Source: Betaproteobacteria bacterium RBG_16_58_11
GTDB taxonomy: Bacteria > Pseudomonadota > Gammaproteobacteria > Burkholderiales > Thiobacteraceae
Reading direction: 5' to 3'
DNA length: 20,100 nt
Assembly (NCBI GenBank): GCA_001770235.1
Contig: MEQN01000067.1
Span: 3,478 to 23,577 of the forward strand
The notes below the pieces were generated by a model. That model saw only the letters and a program-made list of their open reading frames with translations, was not told the origin of the DNA and ran no database searches. Positions within the stretch are counted from its first letter, which is position 1. Every line of letters begins with the position of its first letter. Below, piece after piece: positions 12,698 to 20,100 of this stretch. The translations under genes and the position numbers were made by a program.

Positions 12698-13090
12698 TTA
12701 CTCATCCAGCACAACCTCAAACATGATGCGCTGCCAATGGCTGCGGCCGGGCTGTAAGTGCACGATGCGGCCCGAGACTTTTACGCCCTTGTCCATCAGC
12801 TTCGCCACCGAGGCATTGCCGGCGCGCGGGACGTGGCCGAGCATTTCGCCGCGCCATTCGATGCGGATGGCGTTGGCGTCATGCGGGTTGCCGGCGTCGC
12901 GCACCAGGGTCAGGGCATCGCCCACTTTCAACCCTTCCCACAAGCGCTTGCCGGCATAGTATTGAAAGCCGGCGACGGGCTGCGCGCCCCACACCATGCG
13001 CATCGTGACTTCCGCTTGCGCGGCCCCCAGCCCGAGCAGCGCGATCAGGAATGCGCTAGTGTAGTGAGTCACTACACTAACCCAGCGCAT
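12698..13090 (-). CDS. HIRAN-domain protein with putative signal peptide
   Basis: 130 residues. Residues about 38-110 fit a HIRAN domain: AGFQYYAGKRLWEGLKVGD, LTLVRDAGNPHDANAIRIEW and GEMLGHVPRAGNASVAKLMD. HIRAN binds DNA ends in some helicases and also occurs alone in bacteria. The N terminus (SAFLIALLGLGAAQA, cleavage expected after A26) looks like a signal peptide, which would place the domain in the periplasm. The ATG at 13090 overlaps the end of the upstream helicase gene by 14 bases. A perfect 21-base palindrome falls in codons 5-11, so the N-terminal residues may be imposed by DNA structure and a start further in is possible. Confidence 0.8.
   Translation of the reverse strand: MRWVSVVTHYTSAFLIALLGLGAAQAEVTMRMVWGAQPVAGFQYYAGKRLWEGLKVGDALTLVRDAGNPHDANAIRIEWRGEMLGHVPRAGNASVAKLMDKGVKVSGRIVHLQPGRSHWQRIMFEVVLDE
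13058..13078. repeat. Perfect 21-base palindrome at the helicase/HIRAN junction
   Basis: AGTGTAGTGA-G-TCACTACACT has ten paired bases on each side of one central base. It covers the helicase stop codon and the first codons of the HIRAN gene. No T run follows on the minus strand, so it is more likely an operator than a terminator. Confidence 0.55.
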
Positions 13091-15017
13091 GGGTTTGCAC
13101 CGGCGTGGGAGTATCGAAAAACGCTTCCGCGTCGCTCAGCTCGCGCGTGCGCCGCATCGGCGGCAGGCTTTGCCAGATGCGCTTGCCATAGGGCTTGCTG
13201 AGCAAGCGCGGGTCGCAAATCATCAGCACGCCGCGATCGGTTTCGTCGCGAATCAAGCGCCCCGCTCCCTGTTTCAGCGTGATCACCGCCTGCGGCAATT
13301 GATATTCCATGAAGGCGTTGCGGCCTTCGTTGTTCATCTTTTCGATGCGCGCGGAGAGCACCGGATCGTCGGGCACGGCAAACGGCAGGCGATCGATGAT
13401 CACCAGCGACAAGGCCGAACCGCGCACATCCACGCCCTCCCAAAAGCTGTGCGAGGCGACCAGCACGGCGTTGCCCAGGCGGCGGAAGCGCTCCAATAAT
13501 TCGGTGCGCGAGCCCTCGCCTTGCAGCAGCAAGGGGAAATCGAGCTTGGCTTTTTCAAACGCGTCCTGCAGCAGACCATGCGCCTCGCGCATCGCGCGCA
13601 GGCTGGTGAAGAGCAAAAAGGCGCGCCCGCCGCTGGCTTGCAACACCGGCAGCGCCGCCTCGACCACCGCGCGCGTGTAGTCCGGCGTATTCGGTTCGGG
13701 CAGATGCTGCGGCACGTAGAGCAGCGCCTGGTTGGCATAATCGAAGGGGCTATCCCAATACGCGGTCTTGGCTTCACCCAGCCCCATCTCTTCCTGGTAA
13801 TGGCGGAAATCGCCTTTCACCGCGAGCGTGGCCGAGGTGAAAATCCAGGTGCGCGGCGCTTCGAGCTGCGCTTTGAAAGTTTCGGCGATCGACAGCGGCG
13901 TGGTGTTGAGCTGCACGGCGTGGCTGTACACCTCGACCCAGCGCACGGTATTGCCGCCGGCCGCTTCGCGCCACGCCTTGAGCTGGGCGCTCAGCGCCTG
14001 CGCGCGCTGCCAGCAATTATCCAAGCCCGGTGCGCGCTCGGATTGAGATTCCAAGGCGTGCTCCAGATCAGTCAGTCTTTCTTTCACGCTGGTCAGCGCG
14101 GGCTCGAATTCTTTAAAGCGCTGCGCCCGCTCATACGGCAAGCGCATGCCTTCTTGCGGGAACACCAGGCGCAAATCGCGCACGGTCTTTTCCAGCGCGC
14201 TGGCCGCTTCGGGCAGGGGCGCAAAATCCTTGGCGTGGCTTACCCCTTCGGCACGCGAATCGCGCACCAGCTCGATGAGTTGCCCGGTGCCCAAGGAGGT
14301 GCCGAAAAACAAGCCCGCCGTACTGGGTAGCTGATGCGCCTCGTCGAGGATGATGGTGTTGGCCGCGGGCAGCAGCTCGGCCATGCCCTCGTCTTTCAGC
14401 ATCACATCGGCAAAAAACAAATGATGGTTCACCACCACCACATCCGCCGCCAAGGCCTGCTTGCGCGCGGTCATGACGAAGCAGTCCTTGTACTCGGTGC
14501 AATCCTGGCCCAGGCAATTATCGCGGGTGGAGGTGGCGTAGGCCCACACGCTGGCGTTCTCCGGCACGTCATTGCAGCCCGATTTATCGCCGCTGGGGGT
14601 CACGGCGGCGAAGCGCACGATATTTTGCAGATGGCGCACGTCTTCCTGGTGATACAAGCGCGCATCGAGTTGCGAGCGATCCAGGTGATAGCGGCACACG
14701 TAATTGGCGCGCCCTTTCAAAATCGCCACCGTCACCGGCAGTTTCAAGGCATCGCGCAGCGCCGGAATGTCGCGCAGGAACAATTGATCTTGCAGCGTCT
14801 TGGTGCCGGTGGAAATAACCACCTTGCCGCCCGCGAGCAACGCCGGAACCAGATAGGCCAGCGTCTTGCCGGTGCCAGTGCCGGCTTCGACCACGAGCTT
14901 ATCTTGATGCTTGATGGCTTCCAGGATGGCCTGCGCCATCTCAATCTGTTGCGGACGCAGCTTGTAGCCGGGGATGGCTTCGGCCAATGGGCCTTGGCCG
15001 GAGAATATTTGATGCAT
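13077..15017 (-). CDS. ATP-dependent DNA helicase, YoaA/DinG family (XPD-like, iron-sulfur)
   Basis: About 646 residues from ATG 15017. Alternative TTG starts at 15053 and 15029 would add 12 or 4 residues; the TTG at 15029 has AAAGG seven bases upstream, so the start is not settled. The chain opens like YoaA (GPLAEAIPGYKLRPQQIEMA), with Walker A VVEAGTGTGKTLAY, motif Ia STGTKTLQDQLF, and four cysteines (120, 180, 185 and 191 in the numbering from 15053) that should hold a 4Fe-4S cluster. DEAH (ILDEAHQLPSTAG) and the C-terminal helicase motifs including QGAGRLIRDETDRG follow. Such 5'-3' helicases resolve DNA structures and help tolerate replication-fork damage. It overlaps the downstream HIRAN gene by 14 bases. 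Confidence 0.92.
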   Translation of the reverse strand: MHQIFSGQGPLAEAIPGYKLRPQQIEMAQAILEAIKHQDKLVVEAGTGTGKTLAYLVPALLAGGKVVISTGTKTLQDQLFLRDIPALRDALKLPVTVAILKGRANYVCRYHLDRSQLDARLYHQEDVRHLQNIVRFAAVTPSGDKSGCNDVPENASVWAYATSTRDNCLGQDCTEYKDCFVMTARKQALAADVVVVNHHLFFADVMLKDEGMAELLPAANTIILDEAHQLPSTAGLFFGTSLGTGQLIELVRDSRAEGVSHAKDFAPLPEAASALEKTVRDLRLVFPQEGMRLPYERAQRFKEFEPALTSVKERLTDLEHALESQSERAPGLDNCWQRAQALSAQLKAWREAAGGNTVRWVEVYSHAVQLNTTPLSIAETFKAQLEAPRTWIFTSATLAVKGDFRHYQEEMGLGEAKTAYWDSPFDYANQALLYVPQHLPEPNTPDYTRAVVEAALPVLQASGGRAFLLFTSLRAMREAHGLLQDAFEKAKLDFPLLLQGEGSRTELLERFRRLGNAVLVASHSFWEGVDVRGSALSLVIIDRLPFAVPDDPVLSARIEKMNNEGRNAFMEYQLPQAVITLKQGAGRLIRDETDRGVLMICDPRLLSKPYGKRIWQSLPPMRRTRELSDAEAFFDTPTPVQTHALG

Positions 15018-15144
15018 ATCTGGATTCAAGACAAAACCTTTACTGATTAGCAATAAAACTCCGTTTGTTTGAAACGAAGCGAGTCAACTCACCTTCACAA
15101 TGCATGGGCATCTACGCAAGCATGCGGTTATCTATCCAGATAGC

Positions 15145-15280
15145 GTCTCCCCCTTTGTAAAAGGGGGAACAAGGGGGATTTAGATGTTGCGCCAGGGCTT
15201 TAAATCCCCCCTACCCCCCTTTTTGCGAGTTGGGCGGCGAGCCGCCCATCCCTGCGAAAACCGTTGCAAAGGGGGGAAAG
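15145..15280. repeat. Palindromic intergenic element related to 7324-7414, with inner hairpin
   Basis: CTCCCCCTTTGTAAAAGGGG and AAGGGGGATTTA face TAAATCCCCCCTACCCCCCT (15200-15220) further on. The right arm is interrupted by a perfect GGGCGGC-GA-GCCGCCC hairpin (15232-15247) before AAAGGGGGGAAAG closes it. It fills most of the 15018-15316 gap between the helicase and the secretin-like gene. Same GGGGGATTTAAA signature as the copy after hipA. Confidence 0.7.
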
Positions 15281-15316
15281 ATATGCACAGAGATTTCCGT
15301 GAGGGGGAAGCCAGCT

Positions 15317-16213
15317 CTACTTCACTTCCTCGACTTTTACGAAGATGCTGCGGTTATCCGTTGAGGTGCTGCGCGTGGAATATACCGTGCCGCTGCCGTC
15401 AGTGCTGGATTGCCCGCCCACGCCGCCCAGCTCGATCCATTCGCCCAGCCGTCCGGATAGCGTGGTGGCCGCTTGCTGGATATTAACCGAACCGCCACTG
15501 CCGACGGTATTGCGCTGTGGGCTGATTTCCAGCGTGACTTGATCGCCGCTGATTCGCGGCACGACGTAAAAGCCGCTGGTCACATCGCGATAGGTGGTGC
15601 CCTCGGTCACCGTGACATGGCGCCCGTTTTGGATAATCGTTTGCGTGGTATAGGGAACGGATTGCCCCGCGCGGATGAAGGCTTGATTGCCTTCCAGCAC
15701 TTGAATCCGCTGCGTATCGCGGCTGTCTTCGATATCGCGCGTGGAGACCACCTTGCCGCCGACGCGGTTGCGCCCGCCACCAGCTTCGACTTGCACCCCG
15801 CCTTCCGTGGGTGTCTCCGGCAGCCTTATCCTGCCGTGGCTGCCCCCCGCCGTGCCGTACACGCTCGCTTCCTGCTCCAACGCCTCGCGCGCAACATTCT
15901 GGCGCACCGTGATCATCAATTTGCGTGGCTGCGTATCCAGCCCCGCGATGACCTGCTTCACGTCCTTCATGCGCGATGGCGTAGTACGCACGATGAGCTT
16001 GTTTTGCATGCCTGTCACCGCACCGTCACGGCCCACCAAGGGATGCACCATGGGGATCAATTGCTCGGCAGTGCGGTACTTGAGCACGATGATCTCGACG
16101 CTGTCCTGCGCGAAAACCAGCGCACTGGCACTCATCATCAAAAGCACAAACAAGCATCGTTTTATAAATTTTTCCCCGTGCCCCCCGTGGTGAATTATTT
16201 TTTCTAAAATCAT
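15317..16213 (-). CDS. Secretin-like exported protein (secretin N domain plus short beta region)
   Basis: 298 residues from ATG 16213, 11 bases after the ubiB-like stop; the longer frame reaches into the upstream gene and is not favoured. Signal peptide FIKRCLFVLLMMSASALVFA ends near residue 35. Residues about 38-105 (VEIIVLKYRTAEQLIPMVHP, then NKLIVRTTPSRMKDVKQVIA, GLDTQPRKLMITV) form a secretin N-type ring domain. Residues 170-235 (QVLEGNQAFIRAGQSVPY, then SGFYVVPRISGDQVTLEISP) resemble part of the secretin beta region. It is far shorter than true type II/III/IV secretins (400-700 residues), and no other secretion gene is nearby, so it is an orphan secretin-like periplasmic or outer-membrane protein. 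It shares an operon with the next two genes. Confidence 0.8.
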   Translation of the reverse strand: MILEKIIHHGGHGEKFIKRCLFVLLMMSASALVFAQDSVEIIVLKYRTAEQLIPMVHPLVGRDGAVTGMQNKLIVRTTPSRMKDVKQVIAGLDTQPRKLMITVRQNVAREALEQEASVYGTAGGSHGRIRLPETPTEGGVQVEAGGGRNRVGGKVVSTRDIEDSRDTQRIQVLEGNQAFIRAGQSVPYTTQTIIQNGRHVTVTEGTTYRDVTSGFYVVPRISGDQVTLEISPQRNTVGSGGSVNIQQAATTLSGRLGEWIELGGVGGQSSTDGSGTVYSTRSTSTDNRSIFVKVEEVK

Positions 16214-16224
16214 GCTGTCCAGCC

Positions 16225-17907
16225 CTATTCCTTCCCCGCCCGCCAAATCGAAAACACAATCCAAATACTGTTCACGACCGCGATCAGGAAACCGAGAAAC
16301 CCCAAAAACGGCATGCCGAAAATTTTCGGGCCGCTTGGGATGGTCATCACGATGGAGGAGCCGATCACCAGCGAGGCGGTCATGATGCCGAGGGTGAGGC
16401 GGTTGGTGCTGCGGTCGATCTGTTGTCCGAAACGTTCCAAGCGTTTGACGTCGATATCGATGCGCACCCGGCCACGGCGCAGTTCCTTGAAAAATTTCGC
16501 CAAGTCGCGCGGCAGGCCGGTCAGCACCGAGAACATGTCCTTGACACTATGCGCGCCGCGCTTCATCACGGCTTCGGGCGAATAACGCAGGCGCAGCACT
16601 TCCTTCACGAAAGGCTCGACGTGCTCGGCCATGTCGAATTCCGGATCGAGCTGGCGCCCCAGGCCTTCGAGCGTGATCAATGTTTTGAACAGAAGCGTCA
16701 AATCGGACGGCATGACCAAATGGTGCTCGCGGATCATCGCGGTCAATTCATTCAGCAGATTACCGAAGCTGATGTCCTTGAGATGCACGCTGGAGTAATT
16801 GAACACGAACTCGATCACATCCGCGGCGAGCTTGGTTTCGTTCACCACCGAATCGCCGGTCCATTCCAGCAACACGTCCAACAAGCCCATCTCGTCCTTG
16901 GTCAGAATGGAGATGAGCAAATCGGAGATTTGGTTGCGGCGCTCATGGGTGAGCATGCCGGTCATGCCGAAATCCACCAGCGCGATGCGGTTGCCGGGCA
17001 GATAAAATACGTTGCCGGGATGCGGGTCGGCGTGGAAATGGCCATGCAGCAATATCATGCGCAGCACGATGTTGGCGCCACGATCGGCCAGCAGCTTGCG
17101 ATCCAAGCCCGCCGCATCCGCATCCAATAACTTGTTGCCGGGGATGCCGTCGATGCGTTCCTGCACGTTCATGGTTTGGCCGGTGTAGTCCCAATACACT
17201 TTTGGGATGAACACGGTTTCGTCCTCGGCGAATTTTTCGCCGAAGCGCTGAATGTTGCGCGCCTCGGCCGCGAGGTCCAGCTCGCGCCGCAGCGATTTGG
17301 CGAATTGCTGCACCACTTGGCGCGGCTGATAGCGCCGGGCTTCAGGGAATTCCACCTCCACCATTCGCGCGATGTGCGACATGATGCGCAGATCGGCCTC
17401 GATCTTGGGCTCGATGCCGGGCCGGCGCACTTTGATGATGATCGGCGTGCCGTCCTTCAGGTTCGCCTCGTACACCTGGGCGATGGATGCCGCGGCGCGC
17501 GGCGTGGTGTTCAGGTTGTCGAAGACGGCATGCGGGTCAAGCCCCTTGAGCGCCGCTTTCATTTGCGGCAGAAGCTGCTCGAAAGGCAAGGCCGGCGCGC
17601 TGGCTTGCAGCTTTTCCAGTTCGGCAATCCAGTTCGGCGGAAATAGATCGACCCGCGTCGCCAGCACTTGGCCCAGCTTGATGAAGGTCGGCCCCAATTC
17701 CTCCAAGCCCTGGCGAAAGCGCTGCGAAGGATCCAGGTGCTCGATCTCGACTGATTCTTTCCAGTGCAGCACGCGCCCCGCGCGCTCCAGCATGCCGCCC
17801 ACGCCCAGGCGGCGCACCAAATCGCCGCCCCCATAGCGGATTAAAACAGAGGAAATCTCGTGCAGGCGCGGGAGGTCCCGCACCAAGCTGATGGTTTCAA
17901 GCAGCAA
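16225..17907 (-). CDS. AarF/ABC1/UbiB-family atypical kinase-like protein
   Basis: 560 residues. The family signatures are present: KxGQ motif in GPTFIKLGQVLATRVDLFP (K77...Q80), the alanine-rich loop RAAASIAQVYEA (137-148) that replaces the kinase P-loop, K159, FHADPHPGNVFYL (291-303), and VDFGMTG (311-317). Two transmembrane helices lie at the C terminus (about 505-525 and 532-552). Members support ubiquinone biosynthesis or lipid handling at the inner membrane. Because no other ubi gene is nearby (ubiB normally sits with ubiE and ubiJ), this may be a paralogue rather than UbiB itself. The start is a TTG right behind the preceding stop (TAATTG), with AAAAGGTG as ribosome binding site, so it is coupled to the upstream gene. 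Confidence 0.9.
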   Translation of the reverse strand: MLLETISLVRDLPRLHEISSVLIRYGGGDLVRRLGVGGMLERAGRVLHWKESVEIEHLDPSQRFRQGLEELGPTFIKLGQVLATRVDLFPPNWIAELEKLQASAPALPFEQLLPQMKAALKGLDPHAVFDNLNTTPRAAASIAQVYEANLKDGTPIIIKVRRPGIEPKIEADLRIMSHIARMVEVEFPEARRYQPRQVVQQFAKSLRRELDLAAEARNIQRFGEKFAEDETVFIPKVYWDYTGQTMNVQERIDGIPGNKLLDADAAGLDRKLLADRGANIVLRMILLHGHFHADPHPGNVFYLPGNRIALVDFGMTGMLTHERRNQISDLLISILTKDEMGLLDVLLEWTGDSVVNETKLAADVIEFVFNYSSVHLKDISFGNLLNELTAMIREHHLVMPSDLTLLFKTLITLEGLGRQLDPEFDMAEHVEPFVKEVLRLRYSPEAVMKRGAHSVKDMFSVLTGLPRDLAKFFKELRRGRVRIDIDVKRLERFGQQIDRSTNRLTLGIMTASLVIGSSIVMTIPSGPKIFGMPFLGFLGFLIAVVNSIWIVFSIWRAGKE

Positions 17908-18570
17908 TTAGTGCACCTTTTGGTCGTCGTCGGGCCGTGTTTTTTCGTGCAAGGCATCGGCCATGCCCGAGAGGATACCGCTACCGACTTCTCCCAGACG
18001 CTGTTTGAGTTCGCTCGCCGCATCGGCGCTTTCACGCACCCCCTCTTTGACCGCAGAGAAAAAGCGCTTGTTGAAATCAGCGACGGTATCCGCCATGACG
18101 CGCCCGGCATCCGTTCCCGCCAGCTTGCCATGGCTGACGAAGGCTTGAAATTCTTCCTTGATGCGCCCGCCCGCGGCACTGGTCACTTGCGACACCGTGG
18201 ACAGGAAGGTCTCTTCCAGGCGCTTCATTTCTTCCAGGGCGGGTTTCAAATCCTGCGCATGAAATTCGCGGCCCTGCGCGGTTGCTTGCTGCATGGTCAA
18301 GCGCGTCACTTCGGCCAGCTTCTTCAGCGCCTCATCCAGGCCGCCCAAGGCCTCGCGCGCCGCGTCTTTCACTTCGCCGCCACGCCGGCCCAAGCCGAGG
18401 CTCACACCCTCGGTCACCGCGCGCACGACCCCGCCCACCTCGCCCAAGGACAGGGAGCGGCGCGATAAGGCGCGCAAGGTAATATCCCGTACTTGAGTAC
18501 GCAGGTCTTTGCCCTGCTCCACCACGGTTGCAGCTTCGGCTTTGATCGCTTCGTTTTGGTCTTCGCTCAT
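17908..18570 (-). CDS. Helical protein of unknown function, first gene of the ubiB-like operon
   Basis: 220 residues from ATG 18570 with AAGGAG six bases upstream. It is almost entirely helical, rich in Ala, Glu and Lys, without signal peptide or membrane segment. An N-terminal stretch (EQGKDLRTQVRDITLRALSR) and a small glycine-rich part (GEVGGVVRAVTEGVSLGLGR) precede long amphipathic helices that recall apolipoprotein- or phasin-like proteins. I associate the N-terminal pattern with DUF6781-type proteins, but only weakly. Its stop is immediately followed by the TTG of the UbiB-like gene, so the two are cotranslated and probably act together, perhaps at the membrane or in lipid/quinone handling. 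Confidence 0.75.
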   Translation of the reverse strand: MSEDQNEAIKAEAATVVEQGKDLRTQVRDITLRALSRRSLSLGEVGGVVRAVTEGVSLGLGRRGGEVKDAAREALGGLDEALKKLAEVTRLTMQQATAQGREFHAQDLKPALEEMKRLEETFLSTVSQVTSAAGGRIKEEFQAFVSHGKLAGTDAGRVMADTVADFNKRFFSAVKEGVRESADAASELKQRLGEVGSGILSGMADALHEKTRPDDDQKVH

Positions 18571-18688
18571 GATCGTCTCCTTGGTTGAAATTCGATGTTT
18601 CCTGACACTTTCAAGTGTAGCCGAATACGCCCCCGCTTGAACCGGCTGTCATGATTTTCACTTTACTTCGGCCTGAAATTCTTTTTAA

Positions 18689-19204
18689 ATGCGTAACATG
18701 CGTATCGCCCCTCCAGCCCTTTTCGTTATTTTGCTTGCTATCAGCAGCTTTGTGCACGCTGAATCGCCCGTGGCCGACCCGGTCGCGGCCGAGGCTCCGG
18801 CTGCCGCGCCGGTGACGGAAAAGTCCCAGGACTTGCTGCTGTATGCGCTCAGCTTGAACGGCACCGCCTATAAATTCGGCGGCCGCAGCGCCGACAGCGG
18901 CTTCGATTGCAGCGGCTTTGTCGCGCATGTGTTCCGCCAAGCGGCCGGCTTGGCCTTGCCGCACAACGCCCTCGCCATTAGCCAAAACGGCGAGCAAATC
19001 ACCAAGACCGAACTCAAACCGGGCGATTTGGTGTTTTTCAACACCCTGCGCCGGGCATTTTCGCATGTCGGCATCTATCTCGGCGACAACCGTTTCATCC
19101 ACGCCAGCAGTTCTTCCAGCGGGGATGTCATGGTCTCCGACTTGACCGAAAAGTACTGGTCCAAGCGCTTCAACGGCGCACGCCGCCTCGCCCTCTCCGA
19201 ATAG
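18689..19204 (+). CDS. Exported NlpC/P60 (C40) peptidoglycan peptidase
   Basis: 171 residues; ATG 18698 (MRIAPPALF) is an equally good start and neither has a clear ribosome binding site. Signal peptide to about residue 24 (ISSFVHA), then an Ala/Pro-rich linker, then the NlpC/P60 domain from about 46. Catalytic C74 is in SGFDCSGFVAHVF, H126 in SHVGIYLGDNRF and the polar third residue is H138 (FIHASS). These enzymes cut peptide cross-bridges of the wall, usually between gamma-D-Glu and diaminopimelate. Length and linker resemble the small Spr/MepS-type hydrolases. It is transcribed divergently from the ubiB-like operon. Confidence 0.92.
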   Translation: MRNMRIAPPALFVILLAISSFVHAESPVADPVAAEAPAAAPVTEKSQDLLLYALSLNGTAYKFGGRSADSGFDCSGFVAHVFRQAAGLALPHNALAISQNGEQITKTELKPGDLVFFNTLRRAFSHVGIYLGDNRFIHASSSSSGDVMVSDLTEKYWSKRFNGARRLALSE

Positions 19205-19227
19205 CTTTTTTCTGGTTTGACAGCCTC

Positions 19228-19239
19228 GCCCGGCCGGGC
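19228..19239. repeat. GC-rich 12-base palindrome downstream of the peptidase gene
   Basis: GCCCGGCCGGGC begins 24 bases after the stop of the NlpC/P60 gene. It could seed a terminator hairpin, but no T run follows it (TTTTTT precedes it at 19205-19211). Confidence 0.3.
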
Positions 19240-19258
19240 CATAAGCAACGGGCCTTTT

Positions 19259-19428
19259 ATGCGCAAGTTTCTCGATGGCTACTACCCCATTCATGTGAGC
19301 ATGGAGGTGATCGTGAAAAGCAAGAAGGCTTCAAGGTCTCGATTCAGCCAAAACTCGTGCTTTTCGACGCTTGGTTTGAAGGCAGGCTGAATACGCTGAT
19401 TCGTTTCAAAACCGCGCCTTTGTCCTGA
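19259..19428 (+). pseudogene. Possible frameshifted small ORF before the Tle3-like gene
   Basis: From ATG 19259 the frame reads MRKFLDGYYPIHVSMEVIVK and then becomes unconvincing, ending at 19390. In the +2 frame the same stretch continues with a protein-like run, DREKQEGFKVSIQPKLVLFD and AWFEGRLNTLIRFKTAPLS, ending TGA at 19426-19428. Joining the two near 19305 gives one chain of about 56 residues, as though a small gene or the C-terminal end of a larger one suffered a frameshift. I recognise no family. Genes beside Tle effectors often encode immunity proteins or adaptors, but nothing here proves that. Confidence 0.3.
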
Positions 19429-19445
19429 GCAATCATTCCCCCCTG

Positions 19446-19489
19446 CATTCGCAATAGCTTTTAGTATTTATTCGCACAACTTGCGAATG
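19446..19489. repeat. Repeated CATTCGCAA motif (inverted repeats) upstream of the Tle3-like gene
   Basis: CATTCGCAA (19446-19454), ATTCGCA (19470-19476) and the reverse complement TTGCGAATG (19481-19489) lie 50-93 bases before the start at 19539. The last two form a 7-bp stem with a 5-base loop. A regulator site is possible. Confidence 0.4.
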
Positions 19490-19538
19490 TCATACCTTTA
19501 TCGCATAATCGCGCTCTTTGCTGAGCGAAAGTGCGCGC

Positions 19539-20100
19539 ATGCCCCCCTCCAAAATTCCCTCCTTCACCCCTGGCGTCACCGTTATCAACCCGCGGCGCGA
19601 CAGCACATTCGATGGCCGCACCATCACCCACCGCCTCCACATGCGCGACCCCGCGCCCTGCGTCACCATTCTCGTGCATGGTGTGAACGACGCGGGCGAG
19701 ACGTACCCGGTACAGGAAGCGGGCATCTGCCGGGGCTTGAGCGAGCGCCTCAAGCGCGACGATCTGGAACCGGGCCGCTACCGTTTGCCCAAGGATGATC
19801 GCAGCGACGCGCTGGAAGCCGACCCCGACGCGGCGTATTACCAGCGCGGCCTGGACGATCAGCTCTACACGCCGGTGATTCCCTTCTATTGGGGATTCCG
19901 CGAAACGGAGGAAAAAATCAAGAAACGCGAGCGCCACGGCCAAAGAACCGACCGCCACGGCAACCGCCTCGACGCACGCGGCATCAAGCAGGGCGGGCCT
20001 TTCTCCAACGCCACCACGACTATCCCCGACCTGTGGGGCGAGGGCTTCGACACCACCCTGGGCGGCTTGACCAACGCCTACAAGAACGATCCCACCCACC
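19539..20100 (+). CDS. Tle3-like type VI secretion lipase effector (N-terminal part)
   Basis: 187 codons from ATG 19539, open to the window end. The start of an alpha/beta-hydrolase is visible: CVTILVHGVNDAGETYPVQE (residues 41-60; HGxN after a beta strand, the oxyanion-hole region), then AGICRGLSERL, LYTPVIPFYWGFRETEEKI and GGPFSNATTTIPDLWGEGFD. This combination is what I know from Tle3 proteins (with C-terminal DUF3274), phospholipases delivered by the type VI secretion system into rival cells. The GxSxG nucleophile, catalytic Asp/His and C-terminal domain lie beyond the window. There is no signal peptide, as expected for an effector. The ribosome binding site is weak. Confidence 0.8.
   Translation, partial: MPPSKIPSFTPGVTVINPRRDSTFDGRTITHRLHMRDPAPCVTILVHGVNDAGETYPVQEAGICRGLSERLKRDDLEPGRYRLPKDDRSDALEADPDAAYYQRGLDDQLYTPVIPFYWGFRETEEKIKKRERHGQRTDRHGNRLDARGIKQGGPFSNATTTIPDLWGEGFDTTLGGLTNAYKNDPTH

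Noticed and set aside
13521..14330. Plus-strand frame of 269 codons
   Set aside because: Antisense to the helicase gene, with the usual His/Arg-rich shadow composition.
18611..19294. Minus-strand frame of 227 codons
   Set aside because: Antisense to the NlpC/P60 peptidase, which has a signal peptide and catalytic residues.
1..20100. CRISPR arrays, rRNA genes and transposase genes
   Set aside because: No regularly spaced direct repeats, no rRNA-like sequence and no transposase motifs were seen.

Overview
The window reads as a chromosomal segment of a Gram-negative proteobacterium, most likely a betaproteobacterium (Nitrosomonadales/Gallionellaceae-like). This is an inference from protein style, moderate GC content and a GlrK-QseG-GlrR type cluster; no rRNA is present to settle it. 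Core genes (mutS, gltX, a tRNA-Val, a YoaA/DinG-type helicase, an AarF/UbiB-family gene) alternate with small accessory islets full of toxin-antitoxin modules and broken genes.

Layout. 1-1226: 5' part of mutS on the minus strand, cut by the window edge. 1263-2555: a ~1.3 kb islet bounded by two identical 23-bp direct repeats. It carries a HigBA-like toxin-antitoxin pair, a DUF3223-like gene and a perfect 18-bp palindrome in front of the toxin. 2727-4115: gltX (minus). 4223-4297: tRNA-Val(CAC) (plus), followed at once by the C-terminal stub of a tyrosine integrase. 4515-7060: a PIN/antitoxin pair (minus) and a small ORF plus hipBA (plus). 7061-8010: non-coding DNA with a long inverted repeat, a 10-bp perfect hairpin and a collapsed hsdM-hsdS remnant of a type I restriction system. 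4298-8010 therefore looks like the eroded remains of one or more elements inserted at the tRNA gene.

8264-12161 is the most interesting part. A histidine kinase, an outer-membrane-type lipoprotein and a sigma-54-dependent response regulator are translationally coupled (4-base overlaps), matching glrK(qseE)-qseG-glrR(qseF). Directly after the regulator stop codon lies a site fitting the enterobacterial GlrR consensus TGTC-N10-GACA, then a consensus sigma-54 promoter, a short leader with two perfect hairpins, and a 95-codon gene of unknown function. The two-component system thus appears to control a small protein (or a GlmY-like leader RNA) encoded beside it.

12239-18570 is a minus-strand block: a small Pro/basic-rich protein, a HIRAN-domain protein with a putative signal peptide overlapping a YoaA-like iron-sulfur helicase, then (after a palindromic intergenic repeat also found at 7324) a secretin-like exported protein, a UbiB/AarF-family kinase-like protein and a helical protein of unknown function. 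The last three form an operon. 18689-19204 is an exported NlpC/P60 peptidase. The right end holds a probably frameshifted small ORF and the start of a Tle3-like type VI secretion lipase effector running off the window.
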